Of a stretch of 64,000 nt of DNA, positions 36,685-49,038 are shown in pieces. Position 1 is the stretch's first letter, and each line of letters opens with the position of its first letter. Below the pieces are notes generated by a model that was given only the letters and a program-made list of their open reading frames with translations, was not told the origin of the DNA and ran no database searches. The stretch comes from Pantoea sp. GD03673 (lineage in GTDB: Bacteria > Pseudomonadota > Gammaproteobacteria > Enterobacterales > Enterobacteriaceae), in assembly GCF_029844725.1 (NCBI RefSeq), contig NZ_JAOCKJ010000001.1, forward strand, positions 434,001 to 498,000. The letters run 5' to 3'. The translations under genes and the position numbers were made by a program.

Positions 36685-37698
36685 ATGCAAAAGAAAAACA
36701 TCTACGTAGCCTACACTGGCGGGACAATCGGCATGCAGCGCTCGGCGCAGGGTTACATTCCGGTCTCCGGACACCTGCAGCAGCAGCTGGCAAACATGCC
36801 GGAGTTCCACCGCCCCGAAATGCCTGATTTCACCATTCATGAATATCAGCCCCTGATCGACTCTTCCGACATGACCCCGGAAGACTGGCAGTTTATCGCC
36901 AACGATATCCGACAAAACTACGATCGCTATGATGGTTTTGTGATTCTGCATGGCACAGACACCATGGCGTTTACCGCTTCAGCGCTCTCATTTATGCTGG
37001 AAAATCTGGCTAAGCCGGTCATTGTTACCGGATCGCAGATTCCTCTGGCAGAGCTGCGCTCTGATGGTCAGCAGAATCTGTTAAATTCTCTTTATGTGGC
37101 GGCCAACTACCCGATCAGTGAAGTGTCGCTGTTTTTCAACAACACGCTGTACCGCGGTAACCGTACCACCAAGGCCCATGCCGATGGCTTTAACGCCTTT
37201 GCTTCGCCAAACCTGTCTGCCCTGCTGGAAGCGGGCATTCATATTCGCCGACTCAATACGCCACCGGCCCCATCCGGTCAGGGTGAACTTAAAGTCCACA
37301 CCATCACGCCTCAGCCCATTGGTGTGGTCACCATCTATCCGGGAATTTCTGCCGACGTAGTGCGTAACTTCCTGCGACAGCCGGTGAAAGCGCTCATCCT
37401 GCGTTCTTATGGTGTGGGCAATGCGCCGCAGAACAAGGAATTTCTGGCAGAACTCCAGCAGGCCAGCGAGCGTGGTATTGTGGTGGTCAACCTTACCCAG
37501 TGTATTTCAGGCAAGGTAAATATGGGCGGATACGCGACGGGCAATGCGCTGGAACATGCTGGCGTTATCAGTGGATTTGACCTGACTGTAGAGGCCGCGC
37601 TGACCAAGCTGCACTTTTTACTTAGCCAGGAACTCTCTGCCGAACAAATCCGTGCCAGAATGCAGCAGAATTTGCGCGGCGAACTGACTGAAGACTGA
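36685..37698 (+). CDS. ansA: Cytoplasmic L-asparaginase I
   Basis: A 337-residue asparaginase. First Thr motif YTGGTIGMQRS and second LHGTDTMAFTASALSFML with the conserved Thr-Asp pair and following Lys in GKPVIV-like AKPVIVTGSQIPL. It lacks a signal peptide, consistent with the constitutive cytoplasmic enzyme. The frame begins at an ATG at 36664; the ATG at 36685 gives the family start MQKKNIYVAYTGG and is preferred, though neither has a strong ribosome binding site. It precedes pncA, probably in one operon. Confidence 0.94.
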   Translation: MQKKNIYVAYTGGTIGMQRSAQGYIPVSGHLQQQLANMPEFHRPEMPDFTIHEYQPLIDSSDMTPEDWQFIANDIRQNYDRYDGFVILHGTDTMAFTASALSFMLENLAKPVIVTGSQIPLAELRSDGQQNLLNSLYVAANYPISEVSLFFNNTLYRGNRTTKAHADGFNAFASPNLSALLEAGIHIRRLNTPPAPSGQGELKVHTITPQPIGVVTIYPGISADVVRNFLRQPVKALILRSYGVGNAPQNKEFLAELQQASERGIVVVNLTQCISGKVNMGGYATGNALEHAGVISGFDLTVEAALTKLHFLLSQELSAEQIRARMQQNLRGELTED

Positions 37699-37714
37699 AA
37701 CGGAGCGACATGTA

Positions 37715-38323
37715 ATGAAGCGGGCACTCATCATTATTGATATTCAGAACGATTTTTGCCCCGGCGGCCCGATGGCAGTCCATGAGGGCGACCACACGGT
37801 CGCGGTGGCAAATCGTTATGCGCGTATGTTCCGTGAAAACGGTGAATGTGTACTGGCGCTACAGGACTGGCACCCGGCCGATCATGGCAGCTTTGCCTCG
37901 GTTTCCGGCGAGCCTGTCTATACCCTGGGCGAGTTAAATGGTCTGGCGCAGATCTGGTGGCCCGATCACGGCATTCAGGGCTCGGCTGGCGCGGACTTCC
38001 ATCCTGGCCTGGATCGTTCACTGTTCGATGCAACTTTCCATAAAGGTGAGGATCAGGATGTCGACAGCTACAGCGCCTTCTTTGATAATGGCCACCGTCG
38101 TAAAACCGAGCTGGACAGCTGGCTGCGCGAACGGGGTATCACCCATCTGGTCATGCTGGGACTGGCGACAGATTACTGTGTGAAATACAGCGTGCTGGAT
38201 GCGCTGGAACTGGGCTATCACGTCGAGGTGGTCAAAGAAGGCTGCCGTGGCGTCAATCTGAACCCTGAGGACAGTGACATCGCCTTTGCTCAGATGACGG
38301 CTCAGGGCGCGATTCTGATTTAA
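37715..38323 (+). CDS. pncA: Nicotinamidase
   Basis: A 202-residue hydrolase converting nicotinamide to nicotinate in NAD salvage; also activates pyrazinamide. Catalytic triad: Asp in IIDIQNDF, Lys in FHKGEDQDVDSYSAF, Cys in ATDYCVKYS. Metal ligands are in DWHPADHGSFAS. It follows ansA by 16 bases. Immediately upstream is an ATG-TAA start-stop that overlaps this ATG by one base (ATGTAATG at 37710-37717), with GGAG at 37702-37705. Confidence 0.95.
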   Translation: MKRALIIIDIQNDFCPGGPMAVHEGDHTVAVANRYARMFRENGECVLALQDWHPADHGSFASVSGEPVYTLGELNGLAQIWWPDHGIQGSAGADFHPGLDRSLFDATFHKGEDQDVDSYSAFFDNGHRRKTELDSWLRERGITHLVMLGLATDYCVKYSVLDALELGYHVEVVKEGCRGVNLNPEDSDIAFAQMTAQGAILI

Positions 38324-38329
38324 AAAGGG

Positions 38330-38353
38330 AGCTGGCATAACGCCAGCTTTTAT
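38330..38353. terminator. Terminator between pncA and yeaC
   Basis: Stem AGCTGGC / GCCAGCT, loop ATAAC, followed by TTTTATT on plus; on minus CCCTTTTT follows. It probably serves both convergent genes. Confidence 0.8.
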
Positions 38354-38634
38354 TAGTGCAGATGAATGCGGGTCACATCCGGGTCGATGCCGAATGCTTC
38401 TTTCAGCTCTTTTTTCGACTTCATCACCATTTCGCCACCCTTGCCGATGGTCATGTGCTGGGGCTCATCGTTGTGCTTCGCCTGCCATAACATCACGAGC
38501 TGCAGGCAGTTGTCGCGCTGCTCCTGCGTCAGTGCCACGCCATCCGGCCATTTACCAATCTCAACAGCGGTCGCCAGTCGTTCGTAGACTTCAGGCGTCA
38601 TTGACGCAAGCATTGCTTCAAGTTGTTCCTTCAT
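38353..38634 (-). CDS. yeaC: YeaC, DUF1315 family protein
   Basis: A 93-residue soluble protein containing MTPEVYERLATAVEIGKWPDGVALTQEQRDNCLQLVMLWQAKHN, the DUF1315 core, and a basic MKSKKELKE. It matches E. coli YeaC by sequence and by place, immediately after msrB (4 bases), with which it is surely co-transcribed. Function unknown. Confidence 0.9.
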   Translation of the reverse strand: MKEQLEAMLASMTPEVYERLATAVEIGKWPDGVALTQEQRDNCLQLVMLWQAKHNDEPQHMTIGKGGEMVMKSKKELKEAFGIDPDVTRIHLH

Positions 38635-38638
38635 CGCA

Positions 38639-39049
38639 TTACCCTTTAGTCTGTTCGCCCTGCTCGTCGGTAAAATTCAGGGAGGCGGAGTTAACACAAT
38701 AGCGTTCACCGGTCGGTTGAGGACCATCCGGGAAGACATGCCCCAGATGGGCATCGCAACTGCCACAGCGGATCTCAACACGCTGCATGCCATGCGAGTT
38801 ATCGTCGATATAGCGAATCGCATCATCATTCACCGGCTGGTAAAAACTGGGCCAGCCGCAGCCTGAATCATATTTGGTTTCTGAGAGGAAAAGTGGCGCC
38901 TCACAAATCAGACAGTGGTAGATCCCTTCCTGTTTGTTGTGGAGCAACGCGCCGCTGTAAGGCGGTTCCGTTCCGCGATGCTGAGTAACGTAGCGCTGCA
39001 TTTCAGTCAGCTGCGCAATTTTTGCTTCGGGTGCGGTGTCTTTAGCCAT
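38639..39049 (-). CDS. msrB: Peptide methionine-(R)-S-oxide reductase MsrB
   Basis: A 136-residue repair enzyme reducing methionine-R-sulfoxide. Two zinc-binding CxxC pairs (CLIC and CGSC), the [10 protein letters not shown] motif and the catalytic Cys in [11 protein letters not shown] are all present. Length is typical. First gene of msrB-yeaC, divergent from gapA. Confidence 0.96.
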   Translation of the reverse strand: MAKDTAPEAKIAQLTEMQRYVTQHRGTEPPYSGALLHNKQEGIYHCLICEAPLFLSETKYDSGCGWPSFYQPVNDDAIRYIDDNSHGMQRVEIRCGSCDAHLGHVFPDGPQPTGERYCVNSASLNFTDEQGEQTKG

Positions 39050-40389
<1,340 letters not shown>

Positions 40390-40412
40390 GGCAGACAGAC
40401 ATCATTGAGATT

Positions 40413-40439
40413 AAGGGCGACTTCGGTCGCCCTTTTTTT
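40413..40439 (+). terminator. Terminator after gapA
   Basis: Stem AAGGGCGAC / GTCGCCCTT closed by the very stable TTCG tetraloop, then five more Ts. Confidence 0.95.
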
Positions 40440-40463
40440 GATCCGCACAGGAAGGAATCGAAC

Positions 40464-41363
40464 ATGCAAGATAAACTGTTTTCTCTGCCCGTGGTCACGC
40501 AGATCTCCCCTTACCTTTCCCAGCGCCAGGTCGGCGAACTGCCGACGATTGTCATCAGTCACCCTAAGGTACGGGCAGCGATTACGCTGCAGGGCGCACA
40601 TCTGATCGCCTGGCAACCCAGCGGTGAAAAGCCGGTACTCTGGCTGAGCGATAAGAGCCTCTTTTCCCAGGGCAAAGCGATTCGCGGCGGCGTTCCGATC
40701 TGCTGGCCCTGGTTTGGCCCGGCTGGCGAACCGGCACATGGTTTTGCCCGGACTCAGACATGGAAGCTGACTGCGCACGACGAGAATGACGATGGGGTGA
40801 TGCTGACGCTGGTGCTGGAAAGCAACGCACAGACGCTGAAACTCTGGCCGCATGAATTCACCCTCATCGCCCGCTTCCGTCTGGGTCAGCACTGTGAGAT
40901 TGAGCTGGAAGCCCATGGTGACTTCGAAGCGACAGCGGCGCTACACAGCTACTTTACCGTCAGCGACATTAATGGCGTTGAGGTCTCCGGTCTGGGCAAC
41001 AGCTATATCGATAAAGTGAATAATGGCGAGGTTGCCAGCAGCGACGGCAAACAACGCTATCCGGGACGCATCGACCGTATCTTTACTGCTGCGGAAGACT
41101 GCTCGGTGATTAATGATACCGTGGGCTTACGGCAGATCGAAGTTTACCACCATCATCACAGTGACGTTGTCACCTGGAATCCGGGAGTGGAACTCTCCTG
41201 CAGCATGACGGATATGGCGAATGACGGTTACAAAACCATGGTCTGCGTCGAAACGGCCCGTATCAATACACCGTTACGCAGCGCAGGTGAAAAGCCGGCC
41301 CGCCTGGCCACAACGTTTCGTCTGAAGAAGAAAGCCGCAGCCAGTGACAGGGCAAACGGCTAA
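40464..41363 (+). CDS. yeaD: YeaD, glucose-6-phosphate 1-epimerase family
   Basis: A 299-residue aldose-1-epimerase-fold protein interconverting the anomers of hexose-6-phosphates. Conserved blocks are ITLQGAHLIAWQP, IRGGVPICWPWFGP, HGFAR with the catalytic His, LHSYFTVSDI, and the catalytic Glu late in MVCVETA. It lies behind gapA as in E. coli. Its TAA stop overlaps the stop of convergent yeaE by three bases, leaving no room for a separate terminator. Confidence 0.94.
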   Translation: MQDKLFSLPVVTQISPYLSQRQVGELPTIVISHPKVRAAITLQGAHLIAWQPSGEKPVLWLSDKSLFSQGKAIRGGVPICWPWFGPAGEPAHGFARTQTWKLTAHDENDDGVMLTLVLESNAQTLKLWPHEFTLIARFRLGQHCEIELEAHGDFEATAALHSYFTVSDINGVEVSGLGNSYIDKVNNGEVASSDGKQRYPGRIDRIFTAAEDCSVINDTVGLRQIEVYHHHHSDVVTWNPGVELSCSMTDMANDGYKTMVCVETARINTPLRSAGEKPARLATTFRLKKKAAASDRANG

Positions 41364-42211
41364 ACGATATCCAGCGGTAATTTATGCTGTGGTGCTGGCC
41401 AGGCACGATCGATGAGCTGCAAATCCTCATCGGTAAGAATGACCGCCAGCGCCGCAGCATTCTCCTGAACGTGAACCACAGAACTGGCTTTAGGAATAGC
41501 AATGACGCCAGGCTGACTAATCACCCAGGCCAGCAGCAGTTGTGCCACGCTGATGCCCTTCTGTTGTGCAAGCTGATTCAGCAGCGTATCGGTAAACAGC
41601 GAATCCCGTAACCGTCCCGCCTGTGCCAGTGGACAATAGGCCATCACCGGCAGTCCGCGCTGCTGACACGCTGGTAAGAGATCAAATTCAATCCCACGTG
41701 AAGCCAGATGGTAGAGCACCTGATTGGTCGCACACTGATTGCCGCCGGGTTCGTCCCACAGTTCGGCCATATCGTTTGTGTCAAAATTCGAGACGCCCCA
41801 GTGGCGAATCTTGCCCTGCTGCTGCAGGCGTTCCATACCCCGCAGTGTCTCTTCCAGCGGAATATTTCCGCGCCAGTGCAGCAGGTAGAGATCAAGATAA
41901 TCCGTTTGCAGACGGCGCAGGCTCCGCTCACAGGCTTCAACGGCATCCTGTTCGCCTGCGTTCCAGGGATAGACCTTCGAGACCAGCAGAGCCTTGTCAC
42001 GACGCCCCAGCAATGCCTGCCCGACCACCTCTTCAGCTCCGCCGTCTGCATACATTTCGGCGGTGTCGATAAGCTGTAATCCACACTCAAGACCTGCCTG
42101 CAATGCTGCGACTTCACCGGCACGCTGCGCCGGATTTTCGCCCATGTACCAGGTGCCCTGACCGATAACGGGCAGGGTGTTATGTCCGGCAAAGTTAATC
42201 GTGTTGCGCAT
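41360..42211 (-). CDS. yeaE: YeaE, aldo/keto reductase (methylglyoxal reductase type)
   Basis: A 283-residue TIM-barrel oxidoreductase using NADPH. The catalytic tetrad is visible: Asp in LIDTAEMYADGG, Tyr in the same motif, Lys in LLVSKVYPWN and His in YLLHW. The cofactor part IPKASSVVHVQEN is typical. E. coli YeaE reduces methylglyoxal. The frame starts at 42259, but GGGAG is well spaced before the ATG at 42211, which matches the family N terminus. Convergent and overlapping with yeaD. Confidence 0.94.
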   Translation of the reverse strand: MRNTINFAGHNTLPVIGQGTWYMGENPAQRAGEVAALQAGLECGLQLIDTAEMYADGGAEEVVGQALLGRRDKALLVSKVYPWNAGEQDAVEACERSLRRLQTDYLDLYLLHWRGNIPLEETLRGMERLQQQGKIRHWGVSNFDTNDMAELWDEPGGNQCATNQVLYHLASRGIEFDLLPACQQRGLPVMAYCPLAQAGRLRDSLFTDTLLNQLAQQKGISVAQLLLAWVISQPGVIAIPKASSVVHVQENAAALAVILTDEDLQLIDRAWPAPQHKLPLDIV

Positions 42212-42247
42212 TCTGCTCTCCCGCCTCATTCTGAGGCCCCATAAAAG

Positions 42248-42275
42248 AACAGAGGGCACCGAATGCCCTCTTTTA
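42248..42275. terminator. Terminator between mipA and yeaE
   Basis: Stem AGAGGGCA / TGCCCTCT with loop CCGAA. On the minus strand it is followed by GTTCTTTTA, ending mipA transcription ahead of yeaE. Confidence 0.75.
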
Positions 42276-42283
42276 GTGCGTCA

Positions 42284-43033
42284 TCAGAAGGTGTAGCTGA
42301 CACCTGTCCAGAGCGTCGCCTGTCCGCTCTTGTCGATCATCGGGCTGTCTTTGATCTCGCTGTCGAAGCGGGTGTAACGTCCCACGATGCCCACATTCCA
42401 CTGCGTTGCAATCTGATAGCTGGCGCTCAGCTCAACATAAGGTGACCAGCTGTCGTCCGGGTTATAACGACTGATGCCGGTACGGGCGCTTTCGTGACCG
42501 GAGACACCGTAATAATAACGGTTTTGATTGGCGCTATTCCACATGGCACCGATGCCGGGGGTCAGGCTGAAGTCGCCCATCTCAAAGCGATAGAGGTAAG
42601 TCAGGTCCCAGATCATGCCGTTGCTGTTGTTCAGCACATCGCCCAGCAATGCCGTACGGACAATCCCCCAGTCCGCCGTGTGACGATAGGTTGCGCCACC
42701 CATCAGCGTCATGCGGCGTTTATCCAGCCCTTTCATGTCGCCCAGATCGTTGTCGCTGGGTTTGTACTCCTGCGGTGAACCCAGCAGCGTCAGTGAAAGC
42801 TGGTTCTGAGGATCTTTCCACAGGTAGTAACCGCCCTGCAGGCTGCGGAACCAGAAGTCTTCACCCTCATAATTGATGACCGGAACCGGAAGATAACGGT
42901 CCTGACCGCCGCGATAAGGTGATTCGGCGTAGATGACCGAAGCACCCACAGAAAGCGGAGCGGCATTGACATGCGCAGCCAGCAAATAACAGGGTAAAAG
43001 TGCAACAAGCGTCTTAAGTTTGAATTGGTTCAC
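42284..43033 (-). CDS. mipA: MltA-interacting protein MipA (OmpV family)
   Basis: A 249-residue outer-membrane barrel protein that scaffolds the murein hydrolase MltA with PBP1B in E. coli. A signal peptide (KTLVALLPCYLLAAHVNA) precedes APLSVGASVIYAESPYRGG; YLPVPVINYEGEDFWFRSLQGGYYLW is the OmpV-family start of the barrel, and the protein ends in the C-terminal aromatic LWTGVSYTF. Length matches E. coli (248). Position before yeaG is conserved. Confidence 0.94.
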   Translation of the reverse strand: MNQFKLKTLVALLPCYLLAAHVNAAPLSVGASVIYAESPYRGGQDRYLPVPVINYEGEDFWFRSLQGGYYLWKDPQNQLSLTLLGSPQEYKPSDNDLGDMKGLDKRRMTLMGGATYRHTADWGIVRTALLGDVLNNSNGMIWDLTYLYRFEMGDFSLTPGIGAMWNSANQNRYYYGVSGHESARTGISRYNPDDSWSPYVELSASYQIATQWNVGIVGRYTRFDSEIKDSPMIDKSGQATLWTGVSYTF

Positions 43034-43453
43034 AATTTATTCATTCCATAAATATAACAATCAAACAGGAAGTCTAACGTTTTTTTACGGCTGGATTAAC
43101 TTATATCGAAATCCTTTAAGCAATCGACCGATGAAACTGGCATCAAAGGTTAAAAACCCGTTAAGTTAAAGCAGCGCTAATATGAACTCATCTCACAACT
43201 GACCCGGATTACCCTTGATCCCCCCCTCATTCGTCCAAACCCGTGGAGGAAATTTCCTAGAAGCCATCTACAGTTAGAATTAACAGCAGAGATTTTGTAC
43301 GAGCAGAGTAACCACAAAAGTTGTGTATCCCGATAAAAAAGATCAGGTTGGCATAAGGGTTGCTGTACTCAACAGAGAATATCTTCCGGGAGCTGCTACA
43401 CGTCGTTAATTACGCTCCTTACCTGTGCTAAAAACGAAAGGACGGGCATCGCT
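43034..43453 (+). promoter_or_regulatory. mipA-yeaG divergent regulatory region
   Basis: 420 bases without a gene. It holds the sigma-54 promoter at 43349-43364. Just upstream is the perfect short palindrome CACAA-AAG-TTGTG (43313-43325). No clear NtrC sites (TGCAC-type) were seen, so the activator binding there is unknown. Confidence 0.6.
43349..43364 (+). promoter_or_regulatory. Sigma-54 promoter of yeaGH
   Basis: TGGCAT-AAGGG-TTGCT, with invariant GG and GC exactly twelve bases apart, matches the sigma-54 consensus TGGCAY-N5-TTGCW. Predicted transcription start is near 43375, giving an about 80-base leader. E. coli yeaGH is also sigma-54 dependent. Confidence 0.85.
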
Positions 43454-45388
43454 ATGAATATATTCGATCATTATCGTCAGCGTTATGAAGCTGCCAAGGA
43501 CGAAGAGTTCACACTGCAGGAATTTCTTGCTATCTGTAAGCAGGATCGCAGTGCATACGCCAACGCTGCAGAGCGACTGTTAATGGCTATCGGAGAGCCG
43601 GTAATGGTTGACACTGCTCAGGAGCCACGCCTTTCCAGAATATTCTCCAACCGTGTGATGGGTCGCTATCCGGCGTTCGAGGAGTTTTACGGCATGGAGG
43701 AAGCGATTGAACAGATCGTCTCCTATCTGAAACATGCCGCTCAGGGACTTGAGGAGAAGAAACAGATCCTCTATTTACTGGGTCCGGTGGGTGGCGGTAA
43801 ATCCTCCCTGGCGGAGCGGCTTAAGTCGCTGATGCAGCGGGTGCCGATCTACGTACTGAGCGCTGACGGCGAACGCAGTCCGGTCAACGATCATCCTCTC
43901 TGCCTGTTTAACCCGCAGGAAGACGCGCACATTCTTGAAAAAGAGTACGGTGTGCCGCGCCGTTACCTCGGCACCATCATGTCGCCGTGGGCCGCAAAAC
44001 GTCTTCACGACTTTGGTGGCGATATCTCACGGTTTAAAGTGGTGAAAGTCTGGCCGTCGATTCTGGAACAGCTGGCGATTGCCAAAACCGAACCGGGTGA
44101 TGAGAACAACCAGGATATCTCTGCGCTGGTGGGTAAAGTGGATATCCGTAAACTGGAAAACCATGCGCAGAACGATCCTGATGCCTACGGTTACTCCGGC
44201 GCACTCTGCCGCGCGAACCAGGGCATCATGGAGTTCGTTGAGATGTTTAAGGCACCCATCAAGGTGCTGCATCCGCTGCTGACGGCCACGCAGGAAGGGA
44301 ACTATAACGGCACGGAAGGCATTTCGGCGCTGCCGTTTAACGGCATTATTCTGGCGCACTCCAACGAATCAGAGTGGGTGACGTTCCGTAACAACAAGAA
44401 TAATGAGGCGTTTCTTGATCGCGTTTACATCGTCAAGGTGCCCTACTGCCTGCGGGTCTCGGAAGAGATCAAAATCTACGACAAACTGCTTAATCACAGT
44501 GAACTGGCCACGTCGCCATGCGCACCGGGCACGCTGGAAACATTGGCACGCTTCTCCATCCTGTCACGACTCAAGGACCCGGAAAACTCCAGCATCTACT
44601 CTAAAATGCGGGTGTATGACGGTGAAAGCCTGAAAGATACCGATCCCAAGGCGAAGTCCTGGCAGGAGTATCACGACTACGCCGGTGTGGATGAAGGCAT
44701 GAACGGTCTTTCAACCCGCTTTGCGTTTAAAATTCTGTCGCGGGTGTTTAACTTTGACCACGCTGAAGTGGCGGCTAACCCGGTGCACCTGTTCTATGTG
44801 CTTGAACAGCAGATTGAACGCGAACAGTTCCCGCAGGATCAGGCCGAAAAATACCTTGAGCACCTCAAAGGCTATCTGATTCCCAAATATGCTGAGTTCA
44901 TTGGCAAAGAGATTCAGACCGCCTATCTGGAATCCTACTCTGAATATGGTCAGAACATTTTTGACCGCTATGTGACCTACGCCGACTTCTGGATTCAGGA
45001 TCAGGAGTACCGCGATCCCGATACCGGACAGCTGTTTGATCGTGAATCGCTCAACGCGGAACTGGAGAAGATCGAGAAGCCCGCTGGCATCAGTAACCCG
45101 AAAGATTTCCGTAATGAGATCGTCAACTTCGTGCTGCGCGCCAGGGCACACAATAACGGTCGCAATCCGAACTGGACCAGTTACGAGAAATTGCGCACTG
45201 TGATTGAGAAGAAAATGTTCTCAAACACGGAAGAGTTGCTGCCGGTCATCTCGTTTAACACCAAGACGTCTACCGATGAGCAGAAAAAGCATGATGATTT
45301 TGTCGATCGCATGATGGAAAAAGGCTATACCCGCAAACAGGTTCGCCTGCTGTGCGAATGGTATCTGCGTGTGCGTAAATCGTCCTGA
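43454..45388 (+). CDS. yeaG: PrkA-family protein kinase YeaG
   Basis: A 644-residue AAA-type serine kinase related to Bacillus PrkA. The P-loop GPVGGGKSSLAERL is at about residue 112; FLDRVYIVKVPYCLRVSEEIKIYDKLL is the family core after it; the C-terminal third is the PrkA-specific domain with TYADFWIQDQEYRDPDTGQLFDRE. It is involved in nitrogen-starvation survival in E. coli. It precedes yeaH by 87 bases containing two hairpins. Length is the same as in E. coli. Confidence 0.97.
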   Translation: MNIFDHYRQRYEAAKDEEFTLQEFLAICKQDRSAYANAAERLLMAIGEPVMVDTAQEPRLSRIFSNRVMGRYPAFEEFYGMEEAIEQIVSYLKHAAQGLEEKKQILYLLGPVGGGKSSLAERLKSLMQRVPIYVLSADGERSPVNDHPLCLFNPQEDAHILEKEYGVPRRYLGTIMSPWAAKRLHDFGGDISRFKVVKVWPSILEQLAIAKTEPGDENNQDISALVGKVDIRKLENHAQNDPDAYGYSGALCRANQGIMEFVEMFKAPIKVLHPLLTATQEGNYNGTEGISALPFNGIILAHSNESEWVTFRNNKNNEAFLDRVYIVKVPYCLRVSEEIKIYDKLLNHSELATSPCAPGTLETLARFSILSRLKDPENSSIYSKMRVYDGESLKDTDPKAKSWQEYHDYAGVDEGMNGLSTRFAFKILSRVFNFDHAEVAANPVHLFYVLEQQIEREQFPQDQAEKYLEHLKGYLIPKYAEFIGKEIQTAYLESYSEYGQNIFDRYVTYADFWIQDQEYRDPDTGQLFDRESLNAELEKIEKPAGISNPKDFRNEIVNFVLRARAHNNGRNPNWTSYEKLRTVIEKKMFSNTEELLPVISFNTKTSTDEQKKHDDFVDRMMEKGYTRKQVRLLCEWYLRVRKSS

Positions 45389-45391
45389 TAA

Positions 45392-46750
<1,359 letters not shown>

Positions 46751-46756
46751 CGCACT

Positions 46757-46782
46757 AAGCCGGTTAATCACCGGCTTTTTTT
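46757..46782 (+). terminator. Terminator after yeaH
   Basis: Stem AAGCCGGT / ACCGGCTT, loop TAATC, then a run of seven Ts ending the yeaGH unit. Confidence 0.92.
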
Positions 46783-46998
46783 ATCTGCCAAATAACCTGC
46801 TAAAACAGTCTGTTTTCTGCCGCTTGCCTGCCAACCCCCTCATTCTTCACATTAATCTGATTCCATACGCGGCTGAACAATTCGTATAATGCGCATTTTC
46901 ACAATGACAACTCCTTGATAAAACATTATCTTTCAGAGATAGCATGGATATTTGTCACCCCTTGCTGGATCGTACTGTCATATCTCAGGAGACCGGGT

Positions 46999-48726
46999 TT
47001 GAACCACACTATCGTCTACAGTCTGTTTATCATCGGTTCCGTGCTGGTAGCATCGAGTATTCTGCTCAGCTCTTTCTCATCCCGGCTGGGCATCCCTATT
47101 CTGGTTATCTTCCTCGCCCTGGGCATGCTGACCGGGGTTGATGGGATTGGCGGTATCGCCTTTGACAACTATCCGGCAGCCTATCTCATCTCGAACCTGG
47201 CGCTGGCGATCATCCTGCTGGATGGCGGTATGCGGACAAAAGCCAGCTCGTTTAAAGTCGCGCTGGGGCCTGCGCTGTCGCTGGCCACCGTCGGGGTGAT
47301 GATCACCGCTGGTTTAACCGGCGTGGTGGCGGCCTGGTTATTTAAGCTGGATATGATGCAGGGCTTCCTGATTGGCGCAATTATCGGCTCCACGGATGCT
47401 GCCGCCGTCTTCTCTTTGCTGGGTGACAAGGGTCTGAATGAGCGCGTCAGTTCCACGCTGGAGATTGAGTCGGGCAGCAATGACCCGATGGCGGTGTTTC
47501 TGACCATTACGCTGATTGAGATGATTGAACAGGGCCGCAGCGGCCTTGACTGGATGTTCCTGGTGCATCTGGTGCAGCAGTTCGGTCTGGGTATCGTGCT
47601 GGGCCTGGGCGGCGGCTGGGCGCTGCAGCAGCTGATTAACCGCATCAGTCTGGCCGGGGGTCTCTATCCGCTGCTGGCGTTGAGTGGCGGTATTCTGGTG
47701 TTTGCGCTGACCACGGTGTTAGAGGGCAGCGGCATCCTGGCGGTCTATCTGTGCGGCTTTTTGCTGGGCAACAGCCCGATTCGGAACCGGCACGGCATTC
47801 TGCAGACCTTCGATGGGATGGCGTGGCTGAGCCAGATTGGCATGTTCATCGTGCTGGGGCTGCTGGTGACGCCGTCTGACCTGTGGCATATCGCGGTGCC
47901 AGCGATGATCCTCTCGCTGTGGCTGATTCTGGTGGCGCGTCCGCTGTCGGTGTTTATTGGCCTGCTGCCGTTCCGCAGTTTTACCACCCGCGAACGATTT
48001 TTTATCAGCTGGGTCGGCCTGCGCGGCGCGGTGCCGATTATCCTCGCGGTCTTCCCGATGATGGCCGGTTTAGAAAACGCCTCGCTCTATTTTAATATCG
48101 CCTTCTTTGTGGTGCTGGTCTCTCTGATGCTGCAGGGCACCTCACTGGGCTTTGCTGCGAAAAAAGCCAGAGTCGTGGTGCCGCCTACCGCCTCGCCTAT
48201 CAGCCGTGTCGGTCTTGATATTCACCCGGAAAATCCGTGGGAGCAGTTTGTCTATCAGCTCAGTGCCGACAAGTGGTGCGTCGGTGCCGCACTGCGTGAC
48301 CTGCAGATGCCGCGCGAAACCCGTATTGCTGCCCTGTTCCGTGACAATGTGCTGATGCACCCCAGCGGCGGAACCCGGCTGAAAGAGAATGACGTTATCT
48401 GCGTGATTGGCCGTGAGCGCGATCTTCCGGCACTGGGCAAAATGTTCAGCCAGTCGCCACCGGTTTCACTGGACCAGCGCTTCTTCGGTGACTTTATTCT
48501 GGATGCAGAAGCACGACTGCGTGACGTTGCGCAGATTTACGGGCTGGAGCTGGATGAAAGTACCAACGATCAGCAGTCGCTGGGACAGCTGGTGCTGGCT
48601 ATGCTGGGCGGCTCGCCGGTTGTCGGCGATCAGGTGGAGTGGAATCAGCTGACCTGGACGGTGGCAGAGAAAGAGGACAACCGTATCGTGAAGATTGGTG
48701 TGCGTCCGGCCGAAGAGAAGGAATAA
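46999..48726 (+). CDS. cvrA: K+/H+ antiporter CvrA (NhaP2), TTG start
   Basis: A 575-residue CPA1-type antiporter. About twelve membrane spans fill residues 1-400, with the ion-site GGMRTKASS and [11 protein letters not shown] motifs; then a cytoplasmic TrkA-C-like regulatory domain ([20 protein letters not shown]) and a CorC/HlyC-like end. An ATG at 46915 would add 28 residues not shared by relatives. TTG at 46999 has AGGAG at 46987-46991 and makes the protein start [14 protein letters not shown], in register with E. coli MDATTIISLFILGS. Start at TTG is therefore preferred. Confidence 0.92.
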   Translation: MNHTIVYSLFIIGSVLVASSILLSSFSSRLGIPILVIFLALGMLTGVDGIGGIAFDNYPAAYLISNLALAIILLDGGMRTKASSFKVALGPALSLATVGVMITAGLTGVVAAWLFKLDMMQGFLIGAIIGSTDAAAVFSLLGDKGLNERVSSTLEIESGSNDPMAVFLTITLIEMIEQGRSGLDWMFLVHLVQQFGLGIVLGLGGGWALQQLINRISLAGGLYPLLALSGGILVFALTTVLEGSGILAVYLCGFLLGNSPIRNRHGILQTFDGMAWLSQIGMFIVLGLLVTPSDLWHIAVPAMILSLWLILVARPLSVFIGLLPFRSFTTRERFFISWVGLRGAVPIILAVFPMMAGLENASLYFNIAFFVVLVSLMLQGTSLGFAAKKARVVVPPTASPISRVGLDIHPENPWEQFVYQLSADKWCVGAALRDLQMPRETRIAALFRDNVLMHPSGGTRLKENDVICVIGRERDLPALGKMFSQSPPVSLDQRFFGDFILDAEARLRDVAQIYGLELDESTNDQQSLGQLVLAMLGGSPVVGDQVEWNQLTWTVAEKEDNRIVKIGVRPAEEKE

Positions 48727-48804
48727 TCCTAATCATTCAGCCACGTTATTTTCTCTCAGTGCGCTAAGCTTAGTTGTCTATGCCAGTAAAAACGGGAGGA
48801 ATGA

Positions 48805-49038
48805 ATGGGACACGTGGTTAAAATTGGTCGTTATGAGATTGTAGATGCCGATCTTGACAGTGAGCACGCCGACACCGTCAGTATCCCCTGTCACACCAAT
48901 CCCGGCTTAATTACCCAACTTGATGGCTGGGATCGAGATACCAGCGTACCGGCCTGGATTAATGGGGAGCCGGTGAATCTGCAGATTGGCCATTACGATA
49001 AACAGCAGGACCGCTGGATTTTAAAGAAACCTGCCTGA
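48805..49038 (+). CDS. yebV: YebV-like protein, DUF1480
   Basis: A 77-residue soluble protein with VKIGRYEIVDADLDSE, TVSIPCHTNPGLITQLDGWDRDTSVPAWINGEPV and YDKQQDRWILKKPA. These align with E. coli YebV. GGGAGGA is an excellent ribosome binding site. It is not next to yebV's E. coli neighbours; it stands alone between cvrA and the sugar transferase. Function unknown. Confidence 0.85.
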   Translation: MGHVVKIGRYEIVDADLDSEHADTVSIPCHTNPGLITQLDGWDRDTSVPAWINGEPVNLQIGHYDKQQDRWILKKPA

